A DNA stretch of 64,000 nt, from assembly GCF_001547895.1 (NCBI RefSeq), contig NZ_AP014627.1:5459501-5523500 (forward strand). Reading direction: 5' to 3'. The translations under genes were made by a program, and so were the position numbers. Positions 25,119 to 34,309 of this stretch are shown here, piece by piece. Each line of letters starts with the position of its first letter. The stretch's first letter is position 1. The notes under the pieces are model-generated. The model did no database searches. It saw only the letters and a list, made by a program, of their open reading frames with translations, and was not told where the DNA came from. This DNA is from Pseudomonas sp. Os17 (GTDB taxonomy: Bacteria > Pseudomonadota > Gammaproteobacteria > Pseudomonadales > Pseudomonadaceae).

Positions 25119-27539
25119 ATGAGCACTGAGGGTGCTTCAAGTCCGAGCCGCTGGCTGCCAAGCCTGCTCGGGATCTTGCTGCTGCTAATGGGCCTGGCCT
25201 TGCTGGCCGGGGGGATCAAGCTGAGCATGCTCGGCGGCTCGCTGTACTACGTCCTGGCCGGTATCGGCCTGACGCTGACCGGCCTGCTGTTGCTGGCCGG
25301 CAAACGCGCGGCACTGGGTCTGTACGCCCTGGTGCTGTTCGCCAGCACCGTCTGGTCGCTGTGGGAAATCGGCCTGGACTGGTGGCAACTGGTGCCACGC
25401 CTGTCGCTGTGGTTCGCCCTCGGCGTGGTCCTGCTGCTGCCCTGGTTCCGCCGTCCGCTGCTGCGCGATGGCCCGGCACCGATGGGCACCGCGGCCCTGA
25501 GCGTGGCCGTGGTCCTGGCCGGTGGCGCCGCTATCGGCAGCCAGTTCACCCACCCTGGGGAAATCTCCGGCGACCTGGGCCGCGACAGCGCCGACATGAC
25601 CAGCACTGCGCCAGCCATCCCTGATGGTGACTGGCAGGCCTACGGCCGCACCGAGTTCGGTGACCGCTACTCGCCGCTGAAGCAGATCACCCCGGCCAAC
25701 ATCGGCAAACTGCAGGAAGCCTGGCGCATCCGCACTGGCGACATGCCGACCGACAAGGACCCGGTGGAGATCACCAACCAGAACACCCCGCTGAAGGTCA
25801 ACGGCAAGCTCTATGCCTGCACCGCCCACAGCAAGGTGCTGGCTCTGGACCCGGATACCGGCAAGGAAATCTGGCGCTTCGACCCGCAGATCCAGGGCCC
25901 CAACGGCGACGATTTCCGTGGCTGGGCGCACATGACCTGCCGTGGCGTGTCGTACTACGACGAAGCCAACTTCAAGAACACCGATGCCATCAGCCAGCCG
26001 GCCACCCTGTCCCCGGCGGGCCAGGCCATCGCTGCCAGCTGCCCGCGTCGTCTGTTCCTGCCCACCGCCGATGCGCGCCTGATCGCCATCAACGCCGACA
26101 CCGGCAAAGTCTGTGAAGACTTCGGCAACAAAGGCGCCGTGGACCTCAAGGCCGGTATCGGCCCGTTCACCCCGGGCGGCTACTACTCCACCTCGCCGGC
26201 GGCCATCACCCGCAACCTGGTGATCATCGGCGGCCACGTCACCGACAACGAATCGACCAATGAACCGTCCGGCGTGATCCGCGCCTTCGACGTGCACGAC
26301 GGTCACCTGGTGTGGAACTGGGATTCGGGCAACCCCGACGAAACCGCTCCCCTGCCGGAAGGCAAGACCTACACCCGCAACTCGCCGAACATGTGGTCCC
26401 TGGCCAGCGTCGACGAGAAACTGGGCATGGTCTACCTGCCACTGGGCAACCAGATGCCTGACCAATGGGGCGGCAACCGCACCGCAGGCGCCGAGAAATT
26501 CAGCGCCGGCACCGTGGCCCTGGACATCGACACCGGCAAGCTGCGCTGGAACTACCAGTTCACCCACCACGACCTGTGGGACATGGACGTGGGCAGCCAG
26601 CCGACCCTGCTCGACATGAAGACCGCGAACGGCGTCAAGCCGGCGCTGATCCAGCCGACCAAGCAAGGCAGCCTGTACGTGCTGGACCGTCGCGACGGCA
26701 CCCCGATCGTACCGATCCAGGAAATCCCGGCCCCGACCGGCGCGGTCGAAGGCGACCACACCGCCCCGACCCAGGCCCGCTCGGACCTGAACCTGCTGCC
26801 ACCGCCACTGGACGAGAAAGCCATGTGGGGCGCCACGCCGTTCGACCAGATGCTGTGCCGCATCCAGTTCAAGGAACTGCGCTATGAAGGTCAGTACACC
26901 CCGCCGTCGGTGCAGGGCAGCCTGATCTACCCGGGCAACGTCGGCGTGTTCAACTGGGGCAGCGTGTCGCTGGACCCGGTCCGTCAACTGCTGTTCACCA
27001 GCCCGAACTACATGGCCTTCGTTTCCAAGCTGGTGCCGCGGGCCGAAGTCGCCGCCGGCAGCAAGCGCGAAAGCGAAACCTCGGGCGTGCAACCCAACAC
27101 TGGCGCGCCTTACGCGGTGATCATGCACCCGTTCATGTCGCCTCTGGGCGTACCCTGCCAGGCACCGGCCTGGGGCTACGTGGCCGGTATCGACCTGACC
27201 ACCAACAAGGTGGTGTGGAAGCACAAGAACGGCACCAGCCGCGACAGCTCTCCAATCCCGATCGGCCTGCCGATGGGCGTACCGAGCATGGGCGGCTCCA
27301 TGGTCACCGGCGGTGGCGTGGGCTTCCTCAGCGGCACCCTGGACCAGTACATCCGCGCCTATGACGTGAAAAACGGCAAGGAACTGTGGAAATCCCGCCT
27401 GCCAGCGGGCGGCCAGGCCACGCCGATGAGCTACACCGGCAAGGACGGCCAGCAGTACGTCCTGGTGGTCGTGGGCGGCCACGGCTCCCTGGGCACCAAG
27501 ATGGGCGACTACATCATTGCCTACAAACTGGCGGAATAA
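25119..27539 (+). CDS. gcd: Membrane-bound PQQ glucose dehydrogenase
   Basis: An 806-aa quinoprotein that oxidises glucose to gluconolactone in the periplasm and passes electrons to ubiquinone. Residues 1-130 hold about five hydrophobic helices (GILLLLMGLALLAGGIKLSM first), and the rest is the eight-bladed PQQ domain with WQAYGRTEFGDRYSPLKQIT, TPLKVNGKLYACTAHSKVLALD, CRGVSYYD, THHDLWDMDVGSQPTL and the C-terminal GGHGSLGTKMGDYIIAYKL that are conserved in Gcd. The ATG at 25119 has ACGGAGA upstream. Needs PQQ made elsewhere. Ends at a strong terminator. Confidence 0.96.
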   Translation: MSTEGASSPSRWLPSLLGILLLLMGLALLAGGIKLSMLGGSLYYVLAGIGLTLTGLLLLAGKRAALGLYALVLFASTVWSLWEIGLDWWQLVPRLSLWFALGVVLLLPWFRRPLLRDGPAPMGTAALSVAVVLAGGAAIGSQFTHPGEISGDLGRDSADMTSTAPAIPDGDWQAYGRTEFGDRYSPLKQITPANIGKLQEAWRIRTGDMPTDKDPVEITNQNTPLKVNGKLYACTAHSKVLALDPDTGKEIWRFDPQIQGPNGDDFRGWAHMTCRGVSYYDEANFKNTDAISQPATLSPAGQAIAASCPRRLFLPTADARLIAINADTGKVCEDFGNKGAVDLKAGIGPFTPGGYYSTSPAAITRNLVIIGGHVTDNESTNEPSGVIRAFDVHDGHLVWNWDSGNPDETAPLPEGKTYTRNSPNMWSLASVDEKLGMVYLPLGNQMPDQWGGNRTAGAEKFSAGTVALDIDTGKLRWNYQFTHHDLWDMDVGSQPTLLDMKTANGVKPALIQPTKQGSLYVLDRRDGTPIVPIQEIPAPTGAVEGDHTAPTQARSDLNLLPPPLDEKAMWGATPFDQMLCRIQFKELRYEGQYTPPSVQGSLIYPGNVGVFNWGSVSLDPVRQLLFTSPNYMAFVSKLVPRAEVAAGSKRESETSGVQPNTGAPYAVIMHPFMSPLGVPCQAPAWGYVAGIDLTTNKVVWKHKNGTSRDSSPIPIGLPMGVPSMGGSMVTGGGVGFLSGTLDQYIRAYDVKNGKELWKSRLPAGGQATPMSYTGKDGQQYVLVVVGGHGSLGTKMGDYIIAYKLAE

Positions 27540-27558
27540 GCGTTACCGACAGGGATGA

Positions 27559-27593
27559 AAAAGGCGGCTACCTACGGGTAGCCGCCTTTTTTT
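27559..27593 (+). terminator. Intrinsic terminator of gcd
   Basis: The stem AAAGGCGGCTACC with loop TAC and GGGTAGCCGCCTTT is followed by a run of T (to 27593). It also carries A residues before the stem, so it can act on the convergent minus-strand gene that ends at 27652. Confidence 0.95.
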
Positions 27594-27651
27594 GTGATCG
27601 CTACGCATTAGGAATATCACTCCCCTTAGGGAGTACAGCTTTTCTGTATGC

Positions 27652-28395
27652 TTAATTTAAAAATACAATACCTGACGCCACCCTCTTTAATTCACTGAAA
27701 GTTTTCGCACTTATCGATAGTGGCTCTGGGGCATTCTCAGCACTGCCGAGTAAAACACTTTCGCCTTTAATCAGGCAAAACGTTACTCGACCAAATGTAG
27801 GTGTGTCTTTGTTTTTGTATCCAACAATGAAGCCGCTCAAATTTTCATTTTTTATTTCTTCAAATACATAACTATTGGCGGCTCCGGCTTTTTCTGTTGG
27901 CCTCCACCCTGCCTCGCTCAGCGCCCCCGGGCATTTAAATGCATTATCATTTTTGATTTGCTGCAGTTCAGGGCTGTCACTGCTTAGCTGATTTTCGAAT
28001 GCCGGCTCAAAATCAAAGTATTTTGCATTGTCACACATCAAACCAAACCATTTCGAGTTCAGCCCAGATTTTTTCTTAAAACTCCAACTGTATCCAAAGC
28101 TTGTTTCGGCCTGTGATAAATATGGCCAATCTTTGATTTTTTCATTTGATTTTGACTCAAGAAATACAACGTCTGGCGTATTAAACCTTAAGCGTTGCCC
28201 CTTGAGCAGCAGCATGCTGTATAGACAATGGCTCTGGTGAATTTCTACTGTGCTTTTCCCAGTGGCATATATGCTTTCCCTGATACCATTGCCTAACTTG
28301 ATGGTTTCGCCACCAACAGCGGCAAAAGAAAAGATCAGCAGTAAGCATAGTTGCGCTTTTGCCAAGCCCAACATCCATTTTATGATATTCACCAC
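27652..28395 (-). CDS. Unrecognised exported protein, possible immunity factor of the vgrG island
   Basis: A 247-aa protein in AT-rich DNA, coded quite differently from its Pseudomonas surroundings. It starts with a signal peptide (hydrophobic AQLCLLLIFSFAAVGG, residues about 14-29), so it should be periplasmic or membrane-attached. Four Cys (HCLYS, MCDNAK, KCPGAL, FCLIKG) could form two disulfides. Its start overlaps the end of the upstream gene by 7 bp, implying co-expression. I do not recognise a family. Last gene in the vgrG run, small, exported and tightly coupled to the preceding gene: this is the position and shape of an immunity protein, but that is inference. Confidence 0.6.
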   Translation of the reverse strand: MVNIIKWMLGLAKAQLCLLLIFSFAAVGGETIKLGNGIRESIYATGKSTVEIHQSHCLYSMLLLKGQRLRFNTPDVVFLESKSNEKIKDWPYLSQAETSFGYSWSFKKKSGLNSKWFGLMCDNAKYFDFEPAFENQLSSDSPELQQIKNDNAFKCPGALSEAGWRPTEKAGAANSYVFEEIKNENLSGFIVGYKNKDTPTFGRVTFCLIKGESVLLGSAENAPEPLSISAKTFSELKRVASGIVFLN

Positions 28396-28814
28396 TCAAT
28401 ACTCCTGCGAACATAATCCAGTGGAACCATGGATAGGCTATTGGCGGACATTGGAAATTGCAGTCTATCCATTAAAACAACCTGTGCATTTGCAAATGCC
28501 ATGAATCGTGCCTGGATTCCCCATATAGACGAAAAATTTGATGATGGTGATCCAGTATTAATTGTTGCGGCAACATTTCCAAACGCGGAATTTTCGTAAT
28601 AGTGTTTCGTCTGAAGGTTTGTCGTGACAGCCCTTAATGTACTGAAAGGCGCCGCATAGTATCCATCTGCCTGTTTGGCTGACCCAGACCATAACCCATA
28701 TGCGTCGGCGCTGTTGGTGGTATCAAACGATGCCTTTACAGCCTCTCGTTTTACAATGATCTCTTGAGGGATGCCCGTAGATATATCGTTCAAAGAGTTT
28801 ATCGGATCATACAT
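28389..28814 (-). CDS. Unrecognised 141-aa cargo protein of the vgrG island
   Basis: An AT-rich open frame. I prefer the ATG at 28814 (MYDPINSLNDISTG), with AGGGGGG placed correctly upstream; an in-frame ATG at 28868 adds 18 residues without a ribosome site. No signal peptide, no membrane helix. It is rich in Ser/Asn/Ala/Tyr, has aromatic pairs (DGYYAAPF, KHYYENSAF) and ends VRRSIEW. No family recognised. It could be a small effector, or a fragment of a larger one. It overlaps the following exported protein by 7 bp, consistent with an effector/immunity pair. Confidence 0.5.
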   Translation of the reverse strand: MYDPINSLNDISTGIPQEIIVKREAVKASFDTTNSADAYGLWSGSAKQADGYYAAPFSTLRAVTTNLQTKHYYENSAFGNVAATINTGSPSSNFSSIWGIQARFMAFANAQVVLMDRLQFPMSANSLSMVPLDYVRRSIEW

Positions 28815-29107
28815 GAATCCCCCCTGAGCAATAGGGCGATTATTATTGGTCATGACCAACCTGCTCATTAAAGCTTGTGAAATCTGATTGTCGATGCCCC
28901 CCTTGAATCTCCAATATTCAATATAGTTTCCAATATGGGTTAAATGCAGGAAGTCTATACAGCGTCAAGAACTGTACCATTATGGGCTATCCTCATGACT
29001 TGTTTGATACCCTTGTATCTCTTGAGTGGCATTGGCAAAAAAACATGCCATTCGGACAGGTGTACTAAAAGGAACTTGTGATTCTGGTTAGCAGTTGGCC
29101 ACTTTCA

Positions 29108-29554
29108 TCAGAAGCTAGTAACGCACTGCTTTGGGATATTATCCTCATAGTAGGTACTGTTTAGACTTCTGTTTTTTTTATCAGTCACGAGATTGATAAA
29201 TTCATCACCACAACTTGGAAAGATCTCTGTGAAGGCTATTGTTTTAACGTCATAAATAAACACTCTAAAGATCCTGTAAGTACCCATCCCATCATCAGTA
29301 TGCCAAACAGCAAAATCCCCCACTCCGTCAAAATTGAAATCATCAAGCGCTATATGTAGCTTCTTATCTGTTTCAAAAGCAAAGTCGCTTACCTTATGAT
29401 TCCCATTACTCTTCACATCTATATTCAAGCTTAATCCGTCCCACGAAAGCTTTACTTCGCTTTCTTTGTCGGGGTTGAATCTTAGCGATTGCGCTTGAAT
29501 AGACACGCAAACAAAGGTTACTAGCGCCGCCAAAATTGCTTTTTTAACATTCAT
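29108..29554 (-). CDS. XAC2610-like exported protein, probable immunity to the upstream hydrolase
   Basis: A 148-aa protein from the ATG at 29554, which lies 4 bp after the stop of the hydrolase gene with GGAG inside that gene's end. A signal peptide is clear (KKAILAALVTFVCVSIQAQS, cleavage after QAQ). The mature part has LHIALDDFNFDGVGDFAVWH, a D-x-N-x-D-G-x-x-D calcium-type loop typical of XAC2610-related proteins, then TYRIFRVFIYDVKTIAFTEI. XAC2610 of Xanthomonas is a periplasmic immunity protein against a lysozyme-like secreted effector. Directly following a peptidoglycan hydrolase gene, the same job is very likely. Two Cys near the end may pair. Confidence 0.8.
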   Translation of the reverse strand: MNVKKAILAALVTFVCVSIQAQSLRFNPDKESEVKLSWDGLSLNIDVKSNGNHKVSDFAFETDKKLHIALDDFNFDGVGDFAVWHTDDGMGTYRIFRVFIYDVKTIAFTEIFPSCGDEFINLVTDKKNRSLNSTYYEDNIPKQCVTSF

Positions 29555-29558
29555 CTGA

Positions 29559-31787
29559 CTACTCCGCAGGCTGCATATCTGCATGGATAGTAGCCTTCCC
29601 TGTAGGAGATATGATTATTGTTTGGGTTTCAGCAATGCTGTCTGTAAGCTTTCGAAGCATATAGGCAGTATAGGCCTGTCTCTCGTAATATCCGTTGCCG
29701 CCGCCGTTAACTAGACGATTGATCAGTCCTATATTATTAGCCGAGTACAACCTGTCTGAAACTCTGTTTATATTCATTCCACCAGAGAAGACTTTAGACA
29801 CCCAGTAAAAACCGCCCGAGTCACACGCATTATATTTGCTCTCTGCAACTATATCTGGATCAAATCTTGGAGCCCAGACAAAAGCAATCCCCCCATCATC
29901 CGGATGTGCTGAGTAGTGCATTGAAACGTTAGTCAGGCGTGGAGGGATATTCGAAATCCTTTCAGTATATGCGCCTACATGATTTCTAAAACCTCGGTAC
30001 TCTCCATAAGCTTTGTAGTTTTTAGCCCAAGTCAACTGCATTATCCCTCTTCCGTAGAACACGCTATAAAATTCAGTTGCGGGGTTTAGCACAGAATACC
30101 GACCAAAACCCCACTCATGCATTAAGCGCTTACTTCCACCGATATTTCTCCACTGTGCCGTTTCAAGAAGTACTTGCGCTAAAAATATAGAAATTCTCTT
30201 CCTGTCTGCACCCAAATATTTTCTTATGGCTTTATTTAGATCCTCTATATGGCTTGACACTCTATTTTCCGCACTTCTTCTATTTGTGGTATATGTCTGG
30301 CCACTTGTATTTATGGAAGTTCTTGGATTTCCGCTCGCGGTATAAAACATGTGCTTGGGAAACGTACCTCCAACTTCAACCAAACTCAGCCATCCACACT
30401 TTCTAAAAACCCGAATAAACTCCTTTGGTGGGAAATGCCAGTGCTCTGAATTAACATCTTTCAGATCCATATTTTCCCAAAAAGCCAACGCCTCATAGTG
30501 CAACTTCAATTTTTCTTGAGCCTGCGCGGAAATAATAGGCTCATTACCTTCACTCAACCAGTTGTACCTGTTGAAGAAATTGGCTCTTTCCCATTCGCTG
30601 GGAAATTTACAAATCAGTCGTTTAAGTTTTTTCTGGTTTTCAGGTGTGTTGATCATCGCACTATAGGCAGTACGCTGTTGTGGCGTCACTGGAATCTCGG
30701 AAATGCCCAGTAATTCCATAACCTGTTCAGACTGGCAACGACCATCACCATCGGTGTCATCGTCAATCAACTTCCAACCCTGCCAATGGGGAAAGTCGGC
30801 GTCGCTATAGACAGTAACTGTAGGACTTTTCAGGTTGACCCAGCCGACGCCTGCCGGATGGGCGCCGCTCGCCGGATAGGCTACTTGTCGCCAGTGCGCC
30901 GCATCATGGGGCTGTAGTAGATCTGGACCCAATATCCGGCCAAATCGCAATAACTCATAACCCGCACTCGGTGAACGGGGATACAACGTACTGGCAGTCG
31001 TATAGAGGTTGTATTCGTAATCTTGCGTTTCCTGCCGTTCTCCCAGTCGAGTGCCAACTTCATCGAGAGTGGTTAATGTGCACTGTCCTTTCCCATAGTT
31101 CATAGAAACAAAATAGGCATCGATATGCCGGTGAACAATGGCCGACTCATTAGTTGCGCTTGTTGGGTTGGTCGGGCGGGCGGCATAGAACAGTATTTCT
31201 GGAGGAATGTAGAAGTGAATATCGCCCCAACAACTATCAGTTCGCCCATTCCTGGTGGTGGTCAGGCGCCCGGTACTCCTGCCTAGAAAATGGCCAAGTT
31301 GCTCCTGGGAGCAGATGACTTCAAAGTGGATTTTATGGGGAGCACCATAAATCCTGCCCGCCGTACCTAATTCGTCCTTCCGGTAAATAGGCATATCAAT
31401 TGCGATGTTGACGGATTTAATAGCGGATAAGTGCATGTAGATTGAATAAAAAACAACCTTGGCGTGGGCGCCTTCGCCTATATCCGTTTCGTGTTTCAGA
31501 ATCAGGCAGCCGTTATCGGTCCAGCCATTTCGATAATTCAAAGGATGGCTGGTATCGGTGTTGGTTGCCGTAGGCTGACGAACATAAGCCACGGTTCCAT
31601 CGGCGATGGCGCGAACGGGCAGGTGAGTGTTCCCTTCCCTCGGTGCCGTGAGATGGATACCACCGTGCCAGATCATGTTCTGACCGAGAGGAAAGGCTCC
31701 TTCAGTACTGTTCATCGCCCGATTGAGATACTCCTCATCGCTTTCGTTTGGGGCGGCTAACGGGAGAAAAGGTGGGCTGATCAACAT
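29559..31787 (-). CDS. Bifunctional peptidoglycan hydrolase, probable type VI effector (M23-like + GH19-like)
   Basis: A 742-aa protein without a signal peptide, coded 47 bp downstream of vgrG. Residues about 30-170 resemble M23 endopeptidases: a first metal motif at HGGIH (usually HxxxD, so Asp is replaced by His) and the terminal HxH in HKIHFEV. The middle has an EF-hand-like D-D-D-T-D-G-D-G-R and a WHFPPKEFIRVFRKCGWLSL stretch often seen in T6SS hydrolases. The C-terminal third is GH19/lysozyme-like (SIFLAQVLLETAQWRNIGGS with Glu; FYGRGIMQLTWAKNYKAYGE). It should cut both peptide and glycan bonds in a target's wall. AT-rich coding points to horizontal gain. Confidence 0.85.
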   Translation of the reverse strand: MLISPPFLPLAAPNESDEEYLNRAMNSTEGAFPLGQNMIWHGGIHLTAPREGNTHLPVRAIADGTVAYVRQPTATNTDTSHPLNYRNGWTDNGCLILKHETDIGEGAHAKVVFYSIYMHLSAIKSVNIAIDMPIYRKDELGTAGRIYGAPHKIHFEVICSQEQLGHFLGRSTGRLTTTRNGRTDSCWGDIHFYIPPEILFYAARPTNPTSATNESAIVHRHIDAYFVSMNYGKGQCTLTTLDEVGTRLGERQETQDYEYNLYTTASTLYPRSPSAGYELLRFGRILGPDLLQPHDAAHWRQVAYPASGAHPAGVGWVNLKSPTVTVYSDADFPHWQGWKLIDDDTDGDGRCQSEQVMELLGISEIPVTPQQRTAYSAMINTPENQKKLKRLICKFPSEWERANFFNRYNWLSEGNEPIISAQAQEKLKLHYEALAFWENMDLKDVNSEHWHFPPKEFIRVFRKCGWLSLVEVGGTFPKHMFYTASGNPRTSINTSGQTYTTNRRSAENRVSSHIEDLNKAIRKYLGADRKRISIFLAQVLLETAQWRNIGGSKRLMHEWGFGRYSVLNPATEFYSVFYGRGIMQLTWAKNYKAYGEYRGFRNHVGAYTERISNIPPRLTNVSMHYSAHPDDGGIAFVWAPRFDPDIVAESKYNACDSGGFYWVSKVFSGGMNINRVSDRLYSANNIGLINRLVNGGGNGYYERQAYTAYMLRKLTDSIAETQTIIISPTGKATIHADMQPAE

Positions 31788-31833
31788 AGTCGGACTCCAT
31801 ATCCATCAATCTGCATGTCCATAAAAACGAGGG

Positions 31834-33864
31834 TTACAGCGAGAACGGATAATCTTCTTCAGGTTTGGTTTTCTGCTTGGGATTCACCAAAGCCTTCTCC
31901 ATCAAGCTCCCGGCCTTATCCTTGTCCGCCACACCGGGTAGCACCGGCGGCTGGATTCCAATGCCAGAGCCTGCCGCTGCCGCGCCCCCCGCATTCACCT
32001 TGAGCAACGCCCCCTTCACGCTGATGCCGCTGGCATCGAGCTTGATAAAGCTGCCCCCGGCTTGCACCGTCAGTTCACTGGCCGCTTCGATCACCATTTT
32101 CTGGCCCGCTTGCAGATGAATCTCACGCCCGACCTGGAGCAGTTGTGCGGTGCCCAGCTTGATGTGCTGGTCTTGCGCCACGTTCAGGTGGTCGTCGGCG
32201 CGGATTTCGGTTTTGCGCTCGCCGTGGACGGTGCGGTGTTCCTCGGCCTTGAGTTCGCTGTAGCTGTTGCCTTCAACCGTGTCGTGACGCTCGTGGCCGA
32301 CGCGAATTTTCTGGTCGTGCTGGATGTTTTCATCCCAGTCGCGCTGGGCGTAGACGAAGATCTGTTCGGCGCCTTTTCTGTCTTCGACGCGCACTTCATT
32401 GAAACCGCCGCCGCCCGGCGAACTCAGGGTCTTGAAGGTGCTGCGGGTCTTGTTGGCCGGCAGTTCGTAGGGCGTCGGGTGTTCCTGGTGGTACAGGCAA
32501 CCGCTGATCAGCGGCTGGTCGGGGTCGCCTTCAAGAAAGTCCACCAGCACTTCCATGCCGATGCGCGGGATGGCGAGGGCGCCATAGCGGTCGCCGGCCC
32601 AGCTGGACGCCACTCGCAGCCAGCAACTGGTCTGGTCGTCGCCCTGGCCTTCGCGGTCCCAGTGGAACTGCACCTTGACCCGGCCGTATGGATCGGTGTG
32701 GATTTCCTCTCCGGGCGGGCCGGTAACCACTGCGGTCTGACTGCCCAGGACCCGGGGTTTCGGATGGTCCAGCGCGGGGCGGAAGAATACCTCCCAGGGG
32801 GTGGCGAGGAAGCGGTTGCGGTAACCCTGTTGGAAGCCGTCTGCGGTCTCGGTGTCGCTGGTGATCGATTCCTCCAGCACCTGGGGCTGCTTGCCTTCGT
32901 GAGTCACCCGGGTCAGCAGCCACAGGTCGTTCCACTCCCCACGCGGGTGCTCGGACAATTGCAGAAAATGCCCGCTGATCAGCCGCGGTTCATCGCCCCA
33001 GCCCTCGGCCTGGCGGTAGTCGGCGCGGTGGCGTTCCAGGGCGCGCTGGCTGAGGGACTTGCCGCGCTGGCGATCGGTGAAGCGCCCGGGATAGTCGTAG
33101 TCCTCCAGGTCCGGTTCCTGGGTCTTGGCGTCGGGCTTGTAGGCAGCCTCCATTTGCAGGCGTGGCTTTTCGAAGTCGTAGTCGCGCCGGGTGATGCGGC
33201 TGGTGCGGGTTTCCAGGCGCACGTTGAAGCCCTTGATCACCGGCTCATCGGCCACCAGCCCGCTGCCCTGCACGTAGGCGGTGGGTCGCCCGAGCGTGCG
33301 GAACACGCTCTGGTTGTCGCTGAACACCAGCAAATGCGCCTCGCGGCTGTGCTGGAAGTGGTAGTGCAGGCCTTCTTCTTCGCACAGGCGCTGGATGAAG
33401 TGCAGGTCGCTTTCGTTGTACTGCACGCAGTAGTCGCGCTTGGGGCACGGGTGTTGAATCTGGAATTGGTAGGCATTGCCGAGGATGCCGTGCTCTTCGA
33501 GGATCAGGGCGATGATCTGCGGCGCCGAAAGCTGCTGGAAAATCCGCTGGTTGCTGCGGTGGCGCAGGTAATCCAGGTGCGGCAGCAGCGACAGGCTGTA
33601 GCGGCTCAGGCGCTGGCCGGCGTCGCCCTGGGCGATGCGTTGGATCAGGCCATGGATGCCATGGCCCTGGGGATCGAAGGCGAGAAAGGCCGGTTGGTGC
33701 AGCAGGGGTTCAATGTCGATGAAGGGGCGTTCGCTGACCAGTTGCAGGTCAAAGCGAAACGGCTGGCTGATGGCTTCGCTGCCCTGGAAGGCGAGCACCT
33801 GGAAGTCGTGCGGGATGCCTTGAATGTCCAGGCTGAAGTGGGTCTGGTCGGCCGGGCTGAACAT
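31834..33864 (-). CDS. vgrG: Type VI secretion spike protein VgrG
   Basis: A 676-aa VgrG. N-terminal gp27-like part (FSLDIQGIPHDFQVLAFQGSEAISQPFRF, YCVQYNESDLHFIQRLCEEEGLHY), gp5-like OB fold (TGPPGEEIHTDPYGRVKVQFHWD, CWLRVASSWAG, IPRIGMEVLVDFLEGDPDQP) and a C-terminal DUF2345-type beta-helix (NSYSELKAEEHRTVHGERKT through LKVNAGG). The last ~50 residues form a Pro/Lys-rich tail, a likely effector-docking extension. No other T6SS structural gene is in the window, so this is an orphan island whose product joins a secretion machine encoded elsewhere. GC-rich unlike its downstream cargo, as expected when cargo is swapped. Confidence 0.96.
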   Translation of the reverse strand: MFSPADQTHFSLDIQGIPHDFQVLAFQGSEAISQPFRFDLQLVSERPFIDIEPLLHQPAFLAFDPQGHGIHGLIQRIAQGDAGQRLSRYSLSLLPHLDYLRHRSNQRIFQQLSAPQIIALILEEHGILGNAYQFQIQHPCPKRDYCVQYNESDLHFIQRLCEEEGLHYHFQHSREAHLLVFSDNQSVFRTLGRPTAYVQGSGLVADEPVIKGFNVRLETRTSRITRRDYDFEKPRLQMEAAYKPDAKTQEPDLEDYDYPGRFTDRQRGKSLSQRALERHRADYRQAEGWGDEPRLISGHFLQLSEHPRGEWNDLWLLTRVTHEGKQPQVLEESITSDTETADGFQQGYRNRFLATPWEVFFRPALDHPKPRVLGSQTAVVTGPPGEEIHTDPYGRVKVQFHWDREGQGDDQTSCWLRVASSWAGDRYGALAIPRIGMEVLVDFLEGDPDQPLISGCLYHQEHPTPYELPANKTRSTFKTLSSPGGGGFNEVRVEDRKGAEQIFVYAQRDWDENIQHDQKIRVGHERHDTVEGNSYSELKAEEHRTVHGERKTEIRADDHLNVAQDQHIKLGTAQLLQVGREIHLQAGQKMVIEAASELTVQAGGSFIKLDASGISVKGALLKVNAGGAAAAGSGIGIQPPVLPGVADKDKAGSLMEKALVNPKQKTKPEEDYPFSL

Positions 33865-34309
33865 GGGTCGCTCCTTGACGTGTTGCGGCTGATTCCATTA
33901 GCCGAAGCGCTGCGGGGCCGAGGCCTCGCTGCAGACGCGCAGTAACTTAGCAAGTTGCAACTCGTCACCTTTGTAGGAAATGTCTGAAATACCGACCGAT
34001 CAGCCCGTTCCATGACCTCATTTATCTCACCGCCATCCGGGTGCTGAGGGTGCTGGAAGGAAAGTTGCGAATGCTCATGTGGCGGCTGATCGGTGGGAGC
34101 CCTCGGCATACCCTGCCCCTCAAATCGCGGTCACCGAAAATTCCTACAACTCGCGTCGAATCGCATCACCTTGTTCCTCAAAGGTTCAGCCCTTAAGGTC
34201 TGGGGGTCATTGCAAATTCAGTGACAGGGGTGTGGAAGCCCCTATCTCGTTAGGCGTAAACGACGCCACCTAGTGGCCATTCAGATTCCTGCGAGAGAGC
34301 CCCACAGCA
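33865..34309. other. Intergenic region upstream of vgrG and the 99-aa gene
   Basis: A 445-bp divergent gap, less GC-rich than the vgrG gene. A short inverted repeat GGCGT-N5-ACGCC lies at 34253-34267. The promoter of vgrG should be here but no consensus was recognised. Confidence 0.5.

Noticed and set aside
25185..27482. A 765-codon minus-strand open frame
   Set aside because: Antisense to gcd, which is unmistakable on the plus strand.
27600..31800. Prophage or integrative element
   Set aside because: AT-rich and cargo-like, but no integrase, attachment repeats, tRNA or phage structural genes besides vgrG were seen.
32062..33945. A 627-codon plus-strand open frame
   Set aside because: Antisense to vgrG, whose gp27/gp5 motifs are clear.
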